Assembly: GCA_013399895.1 (NCBI GenBank)
Contig: VXBA01001335.1
Location: 1 to 64,000, forward strand
DNA: 64,000 nt
Origin: Serilophus lunatus
Taxonomy: Eukaryota; Chordata; Aves; Passeriformes; Eurylaimidae
Direction: 5' to 3'
The position numbers were made by a program, and so were the translations under genes. The notes below the pieces were generated by a model that had not been told where the DNA came from, did not search any database, and saw only the letters and a list, made by a program, of their open reading frames with translations. Shown here one piece after another: positions 14,301 through 29,300 of this stretch. The first letter of the stretch is position 1; each line of letters begins with the position of its first letter.

Positions 14301-17300
14301 TTAAGCCAATCTCTTACTTTCAAAACTCAGAAGGCAACATTTGAACTTCAAATGCTTTATTCTCTCAACATGTGGTACCACTTGAAAATAATTGTTACCA
14401 AAACTTAGAAAATATCAATCTTTTAAAAGTTAAAAGGTATTTGGAATATTTTTGCTTGGTTTTGAATATTTTACATTCATTAACTTTTTTTAAGAAGCAA
14501 AATCAAATCTTGCCAGCCTTTGAAAGAGTTTTAGGCTCCAGTTTCCCATATGTTCAAGTACCAATGATTACAATCTTATGTTTAGTAAGTAGAGCTAAAA
14601 ACATGACAGGCGCCCAAACTTCATGCTGCTACAACCCAGCATTAATCCGAGCCTACTTATCATCCTTTTCAAATAGTCTACTTAATCTCAACTCTCAATT
14701 GCCAGCAACAGCAATGACATTTCCCAAACATGAGTAAGAGTTAATGTTTAATTTCTAAAACAGAAAATGACATTTGCATAAAGGAAAACTAGTAGCAACT
14801 CCAACAATATGCAGTATTTTTATTCCCTTTTTTTTAAATGCTGATTATTTACATTTATAATTATTACAAATACTTCACTTTTGAATAAATAAATAAACTC
14901 TGACATAAGAACACTGCCCTCAGCACAATTTCATGAAGCAGAAAGTCAAGCCTTCAAAAAAGCTACATATTTATAAAACATAGTATTGCTGGCTTAGAAC
15001 TTCACTATAGCAGTGGGACCTCCGCTTGACCCCTGTTAAGCCCTGTAGCTCAGCACCTTTAAGTTAGAGCAGAAGTGCGCATAGCAACCCACCAAAGCGA
15101 AGCCAAAGCTGGTGGCTCAAGGCCCAGGGATGTTCTCCTTCCCAGGCCACCACAGCCAGGCTGCTGATACCCCTGACCCAGCCTCAGCAAGGCTAACCAC
15201 ATAACCCTCGTTACACACGTTGGTGCAGACACTGCTGGCCAACTCAAGAACTCCACAAATACAGAAATAGGCATCACACAATCACAGAAACAACACATAT
15301 GCAAACTATACAAATGGTATGCTCTGTTCACAGGTGTTGGCTGATGTCATCTCCATAATCATCTCCTAGCTGGCCACAAACTGTGGTCTCCTCAGAGGCT
15401 GCCTTTCAAAACCTTCACTCTCTCTCTGGAAACCAGCTTGAACGTCAGCTCCTCCAGCCACTGACTTCCAAACCTTCTGTGCTCTCTAGGATCTTCCCCT
15501 CCAGACTTATGGGCTCTGGCTCTCAACTGTCTGAAACTACCCATCAGCTACTCTGGACTGAAGTTCACTAGCACTACACACATAGAGAATAGAAAAAAAA
15601 AATGCCTCAAACCAAGAAAATAATAAGGAATAGTGGTTAATAAGACAGATTTGCTTATTAAGCTATTATAGCACTGATAAAGCGCTGGACACAAACCTAA
15701 TTATTATTAGATGTCTTTCATTCCCTTTTTCCTGCTTTTGGCTCTTCTGCTAGATGATCCATAACCATTTATACATCATCCCACAAGTTTCATCAAATGC
15801 CCCATAATAAATCTGTTCTTTTCCATGACACACAACCATCTTATTTCCCTCAAGGCTTTGAGATCCTCCCTCAATAGTTTGAGGATAGACTGATCTTGCT
15901 GTTTGCACTCATCTTTAAGTGTCAGAATTAATAACTTTTGCCCATCTTAGGCAATCTCACCACATTTGAGAGAGAATCCACAAGACACCAAGTTCTAACA
16001 AGTTTCACAGGAAAATATTAGGTGAGAGATGCTATTATATCTCAGAAAACAAAACACTAGAAAAAGAACAAACTGTATAAAACAGCAGAAACTCTACAAG
16101 GAAAATGCATTATCTGCCATTTACAAAGAATTTTCAGAGTTTTCAGTCTTAAATTCTGAAGTATCCAAAAACCAAAATAATCACAGGAAACCAGCTCCTT
16201 GCTCAGCAAAGAATGTAACTGAAAAGATCAGCAGACAAATAGATATCAATTAAGTAAGTGAACTGGTGAACTAGTAAGTGAGATGCATCTACTACTTTTC
16301 AAGGACAGATTTCAAGAACAGCACATTAGCAAAATATTAGAGAGCAGTATTAGAAACATGTCTCTTTTTCCAATAACTGGTCATCTGTGCCATAGTCTGA
16401 AAGCTTCTCCTATTAGGGAATATATCTGACTTACTGTAAGATGACCAATGAAATAATTAGACCCTGAACAAATAAATGTACATGAATGCAGCAAAATGGT
16501 TGAAAGAGACTACTGAATCCAGCAACCAAAGGTGTACAGGATGGAAAGATAAAAGCTGTTAGAAGCCAGCTGAACATGTAAAAGATTAACCAATCCAAAA
16601 AATGCTAAAACAGGTATTACCACTGGATTCCAGAAGACATGCTCCCTACAGTAACGTCCTCAAACAAAGGAGGCACTAAAAATAGAGTTTTTATGAAGAA
16701 TGTATTCCACAAGCATTAGTTTTTGAAGAGTTCTGGTATCTATTTTCTAAACCAAGACCAACATACTGTTAGGCAAAATCTGTGAGTAAATTTCCCATGT
16801 ATTCTTGTATTATTCTTACATTCTTCAAACCACAGTTTATGATCCTTTGGGAGCCATGAAGATATACAATGGCATCAGCCAAGTGTCTGATGGCAACAGT
16901 CAGCAGAAGTTTGCTTCCTCCAGAGCTACAGCAGTTCACCACCCTTGGGGCAGAGGAATAGAGGATGTAATTACTACTGGCAAAGGATCAGAGGCTGTAA
17001 TCACTAGTTCAAGTATTTATATTAGCCAAGGAACACTTGCTGCTAGCATCAAATCTGTTTCACCATGGCTGCTGAGTAATTATAAAGCCCTAAAGGATCT
17101 AAGTTTCTCACAACTACTTGCAACATGCTGTCATGACAGAAATTAACCTGTGTAGAGGAGTACATAAAGTACATTAAAAAAACTACTTTCTACGTAGTTC
17201 TTCAAAGTCATTGTTAAATATAGTATAAAAAAATAAAGCCCCTATAGAAATAAAAGAAGTGACTAGATCCAAATATGTATCAGTCTTGTTCTGGGTAGTT

Positions 17301-20300
17301 TATCAACACAACAACAGCAAATAATAATAAAAAAAATCACATGTCATTGAGAGTCAACTTAGTAATTCTTTTCCAGATGGGTTTGGCATAACACTTGGAT
17401 ACCAAAATGGTTCCAGTGACCTCACTAAACTGTGACCAGAAGAATTGAGTGATATTTTTTATATATATACACACACACACATATATCCATTAAACACTTT
17501 CTTTCCAGAAACACAGCGTTGACAAGTTCTACTAAGCACACCTCCTATAGAACTCAACATATGCCATTATCTTGAAAAATCACATGAAACCCCACTATCC
17601 ATTTTGCATAAGAAAACTAGTTTTCTTCCACATTAACTTGTGGCCTTACCAAGATTAAGCCTGTACAGAATATTGAAGCAGGAGAAGAATTATCTGGGAC
17701 AAGAACAATAAGGTCATTGAGATCAGGAAAATCAAATTGTTTTCACATATGTACTAGAGATAAATGAAGAGATTAGGAAAAAGTAGAAAACAGCTCTCAC
17801 AAAATGTCATGGCAACCACAGTCACCCTGCAGCCCATATACAACACTGCTCTAGAAGTCAAAGTTAAATGAGAAATTATTTGTCTAAAATATTATCTCTG
17901 CTCTTTAAGGTCAAGTCACTAAGTCAAAATAAAAGAACACATGCAATAAAGCATCTTCACTTCTCTTTAAAATTTCTGCTCCTAACACCTGTAATAAGTG
18001 ACAAAAAAACCTGTATATTGTCCAAGCCTGCTTGGCCATATCACTCATAAAATAACACTTCAACTACATTTGTCCAGCTCTAACTCTTTAGGTGGTTCCA
18101 GTATACACTGGCAAAATAAGGAAAGCACAGATAATTGTTATAGAGGTAAGTTTGCCCAAAAGGCTGTATCTGCCTTGCTGTAAGGGTTTAGGCACACACA
18201 GAACAAAACAAAGAAGTATGAAAAAACTCGTAACAGCTTTACATTCTTACAATACACTGGGGCCAGAAGGCCAATGATAGCACTTCAAGTATTAACAGCA
18301 AGTGGGCTTTAGAGACAGAGAAGATCAAAGAGACATCATCACCAGTGAGGCTTATGTCAAGTGCGTGCTGCTTTTGGAGGGGGTAGAGTCTATTTTCTTC
18401 ACAGGGCTCGTATTTCGAGTGCGTTTTGCATTTCTGCTGAATACAGGGTGGTTGATAATCTAGAGATGTTTTTATTAATTTCTGAGCAGCACTTACATAG
18501 AGCCAAGGCCTTTTCTAATAAAATAGATCTGAATGGTGAGAAACAGATTAAAAAAAAATAGAAATATCATCTTATTGTGAGATCCACCTCTTCTTCCCAA
18601 GCTCAACTTCATTCCTGCATTCCCACTTTCTTTACCTAGCCCTACCAAGTGGTGCAGGGTGGGTGGATGGAAAATTAATAAATCAAAATCAGTGTGCAGT
18701 TTTATTTAAGATACTGCAATGCTTTTAACTATGTGCTCAAGAAGATATTCTAACTCCTTCATGCAAGTTTTTAAATTATATTTTTATTATTATTTTATGA
18801 ATTAACTTATCTGCTATTACCTTCTTCCATGAAATAATCTATATTTAAACACAAAATACAAAAACCTTACTACCAGTGAAGTAGTATTAAAGCCAGATGG
18901 TCCTCTTATCATCTAGCAAGAGGTAGTTTCCTGCCATGTAAAGCCTAATACCTTTCATCTTCACAAAGAGGCACTTTGGCTCTGTATCTGAAATCTACTG
19001 CTACTTAAGTTTTCCTTCACTGAGTGTCACGTATCTGTAAAGTACTCCGGATGAAGAAAGCAAGGTGTACCTGAACTGTACACTTGAATGAACACAGGCT
19101 ACTAGTAACTTAGTTTGCCTGAGACAGTTTGAAACTTGGATAAAGACAAGGATAACAATTTTCATCAAACCAGTCCCCTTTTATTTATAGCAAAGTGATA
19201 CTGTAGGAGCATTTGTCTTGCTCTTGAGCTGGCAACTGCTAAAGCACTTTTCAAGAGAGTGAGGTAAACACCTTACAGATCAAGATTTTTCAAGAATGTC
19301 ACCATGGTAACACAACTTGAGAGTAACTTGCCAACCTTGCACCCAACAAGAGTCAGAGAGGCCAAAAGCAACATGCAAAATAACTCATAGGATTCTATCA
19401 GGACTTCTGGGTAGAAACACATAGGTGATAGAATACAAGTTACAGAAGTTAAACAGTCGAGTCTAAAGACAATAAATTTTCAAAAAAACCCAAAATATTC
19501 TTCATAAAACATCAATGTTTAACTCAAATATTACATTTTAAAATCTAGTAAGTGATCAGGTAAAACATCTCAGGGTCTTTTTGAATACAGAAAAAAAGTT
19601 TAAAATAGCATGCTTAATTTTCATATATCACCAAATACTCAGAAGGAAGAATCTGCAGATTCCCACTGTTTTCAATACAAATGCAACCATTTTTTACACA
19701 GTTCTAATGGTTAATAAAGGACATTGAAGAAATACATCCCCTCAAAAATAAACATCCCCACTAAAAAAACCCAAAAAACAGAGCTTTACGTAACAGACTA
19801 TTATGCACAAAACAAACAGGAATCTCTGTCAAAATCCTATAAAGTTGTTTGAGATATTCTATTTGGTTTTAAACTTCCTTATGCATTCCTGAGAATTTGT
19901 AATGACTTAGTTGATCTAATGAAGACTGGAAAAATCCTCACCTTTCTGAGAAAAGTGCTCAGGATTGATAAGGTAACTTGAAAAGTACAATAAGAAAACA
20001 GAAACGTAAACCAGTCCCACCATTCACCTTGCTCATTACTAAGACACATCTTTTTTTAGGAGTAACACATTCAGAACTTCACTATTCAAACACTAAATGA
20101 CTATGACTCCTCCACAATGACTATTTGACCACAGCAGTGATACATACCCTCGACTTTAATTAATAGTATAGCAAATTCAGTGATTATTCTGAGAGGTCTG
20201 TTTCCTTCCCCTAAATTAATAAATTCTTTTGATTCATGGTTGATGTTACAAAACACACATTTAAACATCTAAGTGTTTTAGTTAGTGATTACAAGCATTT

Positions 20301-23300
20301 AAATGCATTGGTATATTAAGAAAAAGCAGTTAACTTTTCTGGTAAGAAAAAGAGTAATTTATTAGCACCAGCTTGCAAAAATTAGAACTTTTACATCATA
20401 CAATGCAATTTTAGGGTTGGTTTACAATCATTTTATATACCAAAGACCTTTCACTCATTTTTGCAGATAAATAAAATCTAGCTTTCTATTAACAAACTAA
20501 GCATACTTGACACTGTACTTCTTCAATAAAGACTTGTAGTTTCATGGGTCTGTCATCAGTAAGGGGCATGAAAAATATCTTTTCAACTGCTCAAAGCACC
20601 TTCAGATATCTGGGTTTTGTTGAAACTGATGCGTGTTTCTGAGCAGATCTCATCTATGGGGCCTTCTAACCTAATGCTGCATAAGTGGATCATGAGAGTT
20701 GATTAAGCTCTATTTTCAATTGAATGCAGCACAGAGGTGTACAGCACACTGCTATTCCAACTGAAACTTCACAAACAAGGCTTATAAATGCAAGTAGCCA
20801 ATTGGAAAACACAGGAAAGAACTTTTATCAAAGAGGTATCACCAACACGGCTGGGATTTATAAAGCTGGCTCTCTACTACTGAGGAAGTACTACGCCTCA
20901 TTCCTTTTATTACTTTGAGAAAAACTGTTGCAAACTGCAGAAGGAAACTTTGTTAAAGGAGAAAAATAGCAAAACTGAGCTGTATAGGAAGCACTGCTTA
21001 CAGACAAATTATGTCAGAGCACATATCAAATATTTTTCAAGCCTGCTTTATTGCTTTTTCTCTTGCCACAACAGCAGATAACTGTAGAAGCAGATAAACA
21101 CATTCCAAACTGATGCATTTTGTTACTCAAGCCTCTACTTCTCCATCGGTTTACCAGCTAGAACACTTGCAGTAATAGGGTTTCAGCCTGTTCCTCGTGT
21201 GAGAGAACACGAATTTATATTGCCATTTATATCAGGTAGACTCGAGCTGAAGTAGAACCAAACCTGAACTATGCCTGCACTATACTCCAGTTCACATGCA
21301 GAAAATTCTTAATATGTAGAATGACGTTCAGAATGTACTTGCCTCCACGTGCTAGACACGCACAACCTTCACTACACGTAACACCACAAATCCTAAGGAG
21401 AAAATCATGATGTTCACATGGAACGGACTTTCACCTACATCTCAGAGTTACCAGTCACAGATATGGAGCTGAAGGTAACAGCCACATTTTGCTGATTCTG
21501 TTATCTCTGCAGTGAGATGTACAGTTACCATCCAAGCATAACTTGTTTTTTGAGGCTGTGGCTCTACCAAGAAGAAGCAGTGTGGTTCATTTATTTATTT
21601 AATTTTTTTGTTGACTGTAATAGAGTTGTGTTTTGGGTTTTTTAAGCTTGCTGCAGAATTGGATTTGTTGCTAAGCAGGGAACACACAACTCAACCTAAG
21701 GCAGATCTGACAATGAACTGAATTCAAACAGAACACAAATATGGGGGAAATAAGACTGTAAGACATTACATCTTCTCCTTGAAAAGTTTTAGAAATATCC
21801 TTGTGACATTACCTAAAACCTGAAATACATCTTTTCTACAAGGAACTTGACATGCAATTTCATATCAGTGCTGACCAGAATAAAAATGTGGGACTAGAAA
21901 GAGAACCACTGTGGCTCCAGAGCACCAGGAACAGGCTGTGCTCTTCATACAATATCGAATGCAGGACATCACTCTAAATATCCAGCTGGTATCAACAGAG
22001 ATCCAATATGGAACATTTGCAGGAAAAATCAAACACACAGAGGTATCACGAACTAGAATACTAGTCAGATTAAGGTTAGGTGTGATGACTACAACCACAT
22101 CAGGGCCAAGAACAAAGCTCTAAACACGGGATGAGTCAGAGCCAGCTGTCCATTGATGACGACACATCTGCAGTATTTTAAGTTACAGAAGACAGGGCAA
22201 ACTGAAAGGAAAATGCCCAAGTAATAATCACAGAAAACTGAAAAGACATGTGTTTTCCTAACAAATTACTATCTAGTTAATTAGTAAGTTTTCTGGTTTA
22301 TGGGTAAGTCCAAATAACAATATCTTCCAGGATCAGCAGTAGTTGATAAGAAAATATTCTGAGAGAAAGAATTGCTCATCTTCTAAAGATGACACAAACC
22401 TTGTAATATAGAGTATTAAAAAATTTTAAAAGTGCCAATTTAATAAGAATAATAGGAAGAAAACTAAAGACATCAAGGAGAGAAAAATAAGAACAGGAAG
22501 TGACCACAGAAGTCAGTGCTAAGCAGTCTCATTAATAATTAATGAGAAAACCATAATAGCTCATTTATGGTCAGATACTTGATTTAGTTGATGCTAAACC
22601 TCATGGAATGAAGTCTAATGACTGGAAGATTAACCTATATAGACACAACATCACAGATAAAACATAATATAACAATGAAAATTTTAAATGCACCAGACAA
22701 AAAAAAAAAGAAGCTACACATCACAAATTCATAGAAGCACAGTAACTGTGACATTCAAGCAGATTCATGAGCATACTCTTAAGATATCAGAATTTTTAGA
22801 TGTTGATCATTTCTTAACTTTTGCTTATTAGTTCATACCGATAGATACAGAGAAATTAATCATAGAAACAAAAATTAATGACATTAAGTGAAATACTCAT
22901 TTGCATTTGGCGCACACCAAGGGAATAAATTCAGCTTCATTTACATACATTCCGCACTAGTTCAAAAACAACACGTTTCTTTAGAATTAAGAGCTCCATT
23001 CCTGCTCCCATCTCCTCCCGCGGGTGACAATCACGGCTTTCCAAAGCCAAGGGCTGCCTTTAGGGAATGCTGTCCCGGCGCTGCTGCGGCGCCCCCGGCT
23101 GGGCACGGCCGGGACGTGCAGCGATCACCTCCGCCCAGGAGCGCGGCGGCGCAGGGGAGCGCACACACCGCACGCCACCAGCGCCTCCCAAACCTCATCT
23201 CTCACCTCTCGTATCTCCTGTGCGCTGACCAGAACTGAAATTGCCACGGCACCTTACAAAACATGACGCTGATAAAGCTGCTCCAGATCCCACTCAGTAG

Positions 23301-26300
23301 GCAAAAATGTCCAACTGGACGGCACGATGCGAGATGCAGAGCTGCAGCAGCCTGGAGAAAAGCTCATACACTGCATTTTTGGCATTGTGCCTGAGTTTTC
23401 TTTTCTGAAAGTGGAAGTTTACTTAAATTCAAGCTCAACAATACTTTCACAGAGCTCACTTTTAAAGGGCTGACTAAACATTTAAGAAAAAAAATTAAAA
23501 CCTAATCTGAAAATCAACAGAAATACAGTATTTTGAAACTTCCACACTTTTTCTTTTTAATCCTGCAAATACAGAAAACTTTTGAGTCCACTTATGCAGT
23601 CAATGAAGTACAATTGCTGTACCATTTCCAAATAATACTAAAAGTGAGTAGGTAATTATGTTTGCCAAGTGACAGGACACAGTAAACAAAAAAAGGAATA
23701 TTACAGACTGACTTTTCAAATTTCAGAAAGTAGATAGAAATATATCTTAAGTATTTTGGCTTCTAAGAGTACTGCTACAAATTAGAGATAAACCCAAGTT
23801 TGAGAGCAACTCAACTTTAAAATAAAAAACCAACAACACACACAAATAAACAAATGCTTCTCTTCTGTGCCCTAGAGGTTCTCTTCGACTTCTAGACACT
23901 GTCACAAAAGCAAACAAGATTATGAAAAGGAAACTAAAATGGATTTCTTTTTTTGCAAATATCTCATATCCTTCTCCCACTCACAATATGATTGATGCCT
24001 GTGGAACAAAAAAGGCTGACACCTGAAAGAAATGGTCACAATGCACAGATTTGTCAATGCTGGCAGAGCAGCATGCACAGGCCAGGCCAGGAGCATTCAT
24101 TCTCCACTACTCCACAGGTACTTCTTAATCCCTCAGCAGTAGACCACAGGTTCATGCTCATGCTCTGTCTGACATATACTTCCTTGCAACAACAGAATTC
24201 AGATATCCCACATCCCTTCATGAGAAAATCCAACTCTCTAAAGAGCCAGGTACTAGGCTGTGGACTCCATTTCAAATGAATTACCTATTATTTTGGAACC
24301 ATTAGAAATTCCCAAAGTCATAGCTATAAACACAGTGCTGGTTTCAAAAGCATGCAGCTTCAAAGAACTTTTTTCTATTGACTCTCTAATTCTTAAATTG
24401 ATCTTCTCTCTGTTCTCACTGCAGGCTCTAACAGCATTATCCCACAACATAAGAAAAATATATAGAAGTGCCCAATAGTTTTCATGTAGAAAGTGTACTA
24501 ATAATGAAAATCAAGGGTTATTCCCTAGACTAAATTTAGGCAAATGCACAACATCAGATGATCCACAACACTCTCCTCTTTATTCCTCCTGAAACAGTTT
24601 CAGATCAAAAGTCCAACATGACTTAATACTTAAAACTGGTTGCTCTAAAACCGGCAAGTTGTACTACGAGCAATGAAAGTACTTGAGAGGGAGGAAAGAG
24701 AAAGTAACTACAGGCATCAAGATGTCTCCTCTCCAATGCCCTTTGTTTCTCATGCAGGAACATCAGAGAACATACCAAATTTAAAAGTAGATCAACCCCA
24801 AGATTTCCATTTTTTCAGTAGAAACAATCTAGAGAAAGAATTTCAATGAAGTTTAGAAGCATGTTGCAACTTGCCTTTGAAATCCCACTTATTAAAATAT
24901 CTAACAAGACAAAATGTTATTATGTGTGACAGATAAGAGACTGATTTTAAATTTAAATATATCCTAAATTAATTCATAGCTCTTTATTCTTTAGCCTACA
25001 TCCTGCTGTTACTTTTTTTTTTAGTTATTAGTTCATGCAATATGAGATATCAGTTTTTACTGAGAAATAGGTATTTGCTTTCTTTCACTGAGCAGTGTTA
25101 CATGTCTAGCATTCTACAATAATGCCCAGGAGACTAAACTCAAAAAATTACTTTAAAAGCCTGTCATCTGGAGTACGAAGTGATTAATAGTTTTACTCAT
25201 TCATTTTGACAATTGGTGATATTCTACCCACTTCCAAAAGAAGTAATTCAACATTTTCATGTTCCCCAAGGAGGATTCTCCTGATTCACCCTTCAGTTTT
25301 AAAAAGAGGGGGCGAGGGGTGGAGTGCTGGGATTTCCACATTTTTAAAATTTATTTTATTGTCTATAAATCAAAAAGATGGAATAAAAAGAAACATAAAT
25401 AATGTTTGGGATTAAAAAAGTTGGTAACAGAACAACCTTCATCTCCCCTTGACAGCAAAACCAGGAAAATAACAGGGAAAACTCAAGGGGTTTTTTATTT
25501 CTTAAGAAACTAAACACTACATCCAAATTTAATCCATTTCTTTCATATGTAGCTACACAAACAAAGGCTGCAGTCATTAATAAACCATGTTATTTTGCTT
25601 AACTTGTGACAGATGGTAATAGAAAGACCTTTTACCTTCTGATATTTGTTCAAGATTACAGATTATTTAAATTAAATATCAATCCTTACAAACAGAACAA
25701 TACTAGCATTTACATGAAAAGAAATTTGTTTACATCTAAACAAAAAAAATTGTAGCTAGAAAGATCTTTCACAAGCTACATGCAAATTGAAACTGAGTAT
25801 CTTCATTCGTCTGTTTTCCCTGATGCTTCATCTTATTTCTGCCTTTCTACAACTCAGACACTGAACAGCTAATTCAGTGTCCTTTCAAAAACCTGGAGCA
25901 TAGGTAAGATTTTACAAAATTTCAGTTAGAGCTGGACACTTCCCTCTGACCCAGGGATGTTGAATAAACACATCATTGCCTTCCAAAATCTATTGTTAGT
26001 AAAAAAATAGGTCTTTTGTAGTAAAATTACAGTACTTTTGTGCATCCTCCCTCAGACAGAAGAGGCAACATCAGAGAAATGAGATGATACAAATCACTTA
26101 CATAACATACTTACAACTGACACTACCAAATGTACATAACCCAGTCAGAATCCATGGAAAATGACCCCTGGCTCTCTATTTCACAGGAATAGAAGACCCA
26201 AGGAATAACAAAAAGAAGCCCAGGCAAGGCCATACAGACATGCCTAATCTAATATACAGATTATTGCTACTAGACCACCTCCTCCTTACATACCTCAAGA

Positions 26301-29300
26301 GAAAAGGCCACCTCAGACAAATTTCAATTCACACCAATGTCAAAGTGCTTCAGAATGCTATTGTCATCTTTCAGGACTCCAGAGTTTATAACTCCAGACA
26401 GGCTTGAAAGACTGACAGATTAAGGCAGACCAATAAAGGTAGAGCAGTGATCCCTCTCAATGAAAACTAACTCAGTAATGTTTGAACACCCAGCTTTTGA
26501 CTTGTACCTTTCTTCAGGCTGAACAGATCACATGAGATAACTGGATATGCAGATACTATAAAGTACACCTCTCATGGAAATACACTACAGTCCTCAAAAA
26601 GGAATGGAAAATTAACTGGAAAGTATGGTCCCTAGCAAAAGGTAGTTTGTGTCAATAGGTCAGTATGTCCCAGTAGGCAAAAAAAAAATGCAATCAAGAA
26701 TGAACTAAAAAATAATCTGAGGTAATTCAGCAGAAAATTCAATCAAAAGAAATCCCAAATCAACCAGAATCAGTTGAGCATAAGAAAGTGATTACCCAGC
26801 TTTAAAACTTATCCTTGCAGTCAAGATATTCAGGGATACATCAGTACGCCCCTGAGAGAGGGAAGTTGTGGCCCCTAAGAGTAAAGTGATGATCAAATAG
26901 GAGCCCAGCAGCAGAGCACAGGCAATGCAGAAGCACCTGATGCTTTTCTGGAGACAAGTCACTGTTCAAATAAGGATCCGCTTCTTCACAAGCCATAGAT
27001 GCAAAATGAAGTCACAGCTGAAAAGGGAGGGGGCCCGGCAAGGTACATCAGATGATGTTGCTACTAAAGCCAAGTTTAACTATTCCAGCTCATATTTGCA
27101 GCCTAATTAAATCAGGTTTCTAGTATTTCAGGAAGACTTCAGAGATGTCAGTGACAGTATGCACAGACTGCTCAGAAGACAGCAGCACTTCATTTTATTC
27201 CAAAAACTCAGCTCAACTGTACTGCCTCAAACATATCGTGCTTTCAAATTTCCAGGAAAAAAAATATTCTGACAAATAATCTTCATTTACAAGAACTACA
27301 AAAAATGTCCACTTCCTCTATAGTATAAATATGCAAACCAGCAATTAATTGCAGAAGAAACACATTAAGAGATGACATTTCCTTTGGGAAACTGCAGTAA
27401 AAGAGAAAGTCGTACAATAAGACCACCTAGGAATCAGCTGCAGGAAAAGTGACACTGCCTAGCATCTCAAAATACTCAATTCATCCATATTTAAAAGATT
27501 GAATATAAATATTCAGGAAGTTCAAAACGCATACTGTTGCAATTTCTCTGAAGAGTTCAAGACACTGGAGTTGTATAATCAGTAAAACTACTGAGGTTTA
27601 TTAATTAGTCTTAGAGTAGAATATCTTTTAAACACAACTTGGCACAGGCATTGCTGAGATGAAACTTGTGCATACTTTACTCTTATACTCGCTGCTTAAA
27701 GCAGTGCTCCAACCTCTAAAAAGATTCTACACCTTAGTTAACCAAGTGTCACCTGATATGAGGTGTTCAATTTATTTCATGTCTGATTTCAAGCAACTGA
27801 CAGTCATTTCCCATTTTTCCTTTTGATTGAAAAAAAGAACCTAAGATTTAGTCCTTCCCCAAAGGTCAGCCCATCTTCATGAATAAGAACTGGTTGCTGG
27901 TTGATAGGAGACTGAACATAAGCCAGCAGTGTGCCCAGGTGGCCAAGAAGGCCAATGGCATCTTGGCCTGTATCAAGAATAGTGTTGCCAGTAAGATTAA
28001 GGAAGTTATTCTTCCTTTGTACTTGGCACTGGTTAGGCCACAGCTCGAGTACTGTGTCCAGTTCTGGGCCCCTCAGTTTAAGAAAGATGTTGAGTTGCCG
28101 GAATGTGACCAGAGAAGGGCAACGAGGATGGTGAAGGGGCTAGAGCACAAGCCCTATGAGGAGCGGCTGAGGGAGCTGGGATTGCTCAGCCTGGAGAAGA
28201 AGAGGCTCTGGGGTGACCTTATCGCTGTCTATAACTACCTGAAAGGAGGTTGGAGTCAGGCGGGGGTCGGTCTCTTCTCTCAGGCTCCCAGTGACAGGAC
28301 AAGAGGACACAGTCTTAGGCTGCGTCAGGGGAGGTTTAGGTTGGATATCAGGAGGAACTTTTTCACAGTGAGAGTGATCCCCCACTGGAATGGGCTTCCC
28401 AGGGAGGTGGTGGAGTCACCGTCCCTGGATGTGTTTAAGTATAGGTTGGATGGTGAACTTAGTGACATGGTTTAGATGATGGATTGGTGTTGGATAGGTT
28501 GTTAATTTAGGTAAAAGGTTGGACTTGATGATCTCTAGGGTCTTTTCCAACCTTGTTAATTCTCTGTGTGTCTAATTCTGTGTGTGCAACAGCAATAACA
28601 TGTAAATGTCACATATGCAACATGCATGCCCTGGCTCAGGATATTGTAACACTTTACTCAGGAAAATAGCCACTCTCCATTGAAAAACGTATGAGAAAAG
28701 AAATCACGTAATTGGAAAGGTAGTCATCAAAATTTTTAGTGATTCGACCCATTTATTTTTTACTGCTCCATAAACTTGCTAAGGCAGAACACAGGTGATG
28801 AAATTAACTTCAGATAGATATTGCTACAGCTATTACGTAGCAACTGGCTGTGGGTCACAGAAGGCCATAAGAAAATAATAAGGAGAAAATGCAAATTTGT
28901 AACACAATGTCATCCTGAGATACAGGCTTTTGTTTACTTACCAACAGCATATGCCATAACAGTTCTGTCTCACTGACTACAGTGCATCATTCTCCAATTA
29001 CTGTTACCAGAACAGTAATAAATGACACTAAACAGGCACCAAATCAACTGAGACAAGTTTCCAGGTTATCACATCTATCACACAACACAGAACTCAAATT
29101 GTATATGCAACTAATATATTCTAGTCCTCTGTTTCTTCTGAAATTTGGGGAGCACCTTAACAGTTAAGCAAGTCTTAAACAATTCAACTAGTCTAGCTTG
29201 ACTATCATATAGATTTGAATATTGAAGCATTTCCATACAAATCAAACCAGACAAGACCATGCAGAGACCACAGAAATTGTTTATGCTGCAAATTTAGTAC

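Noticed and set aside
15059..15581. LTR in minus orientation ending at ACTACACACA
   Set aside because: No matching 5-bp target duplication with TG...CA ends could be placed.
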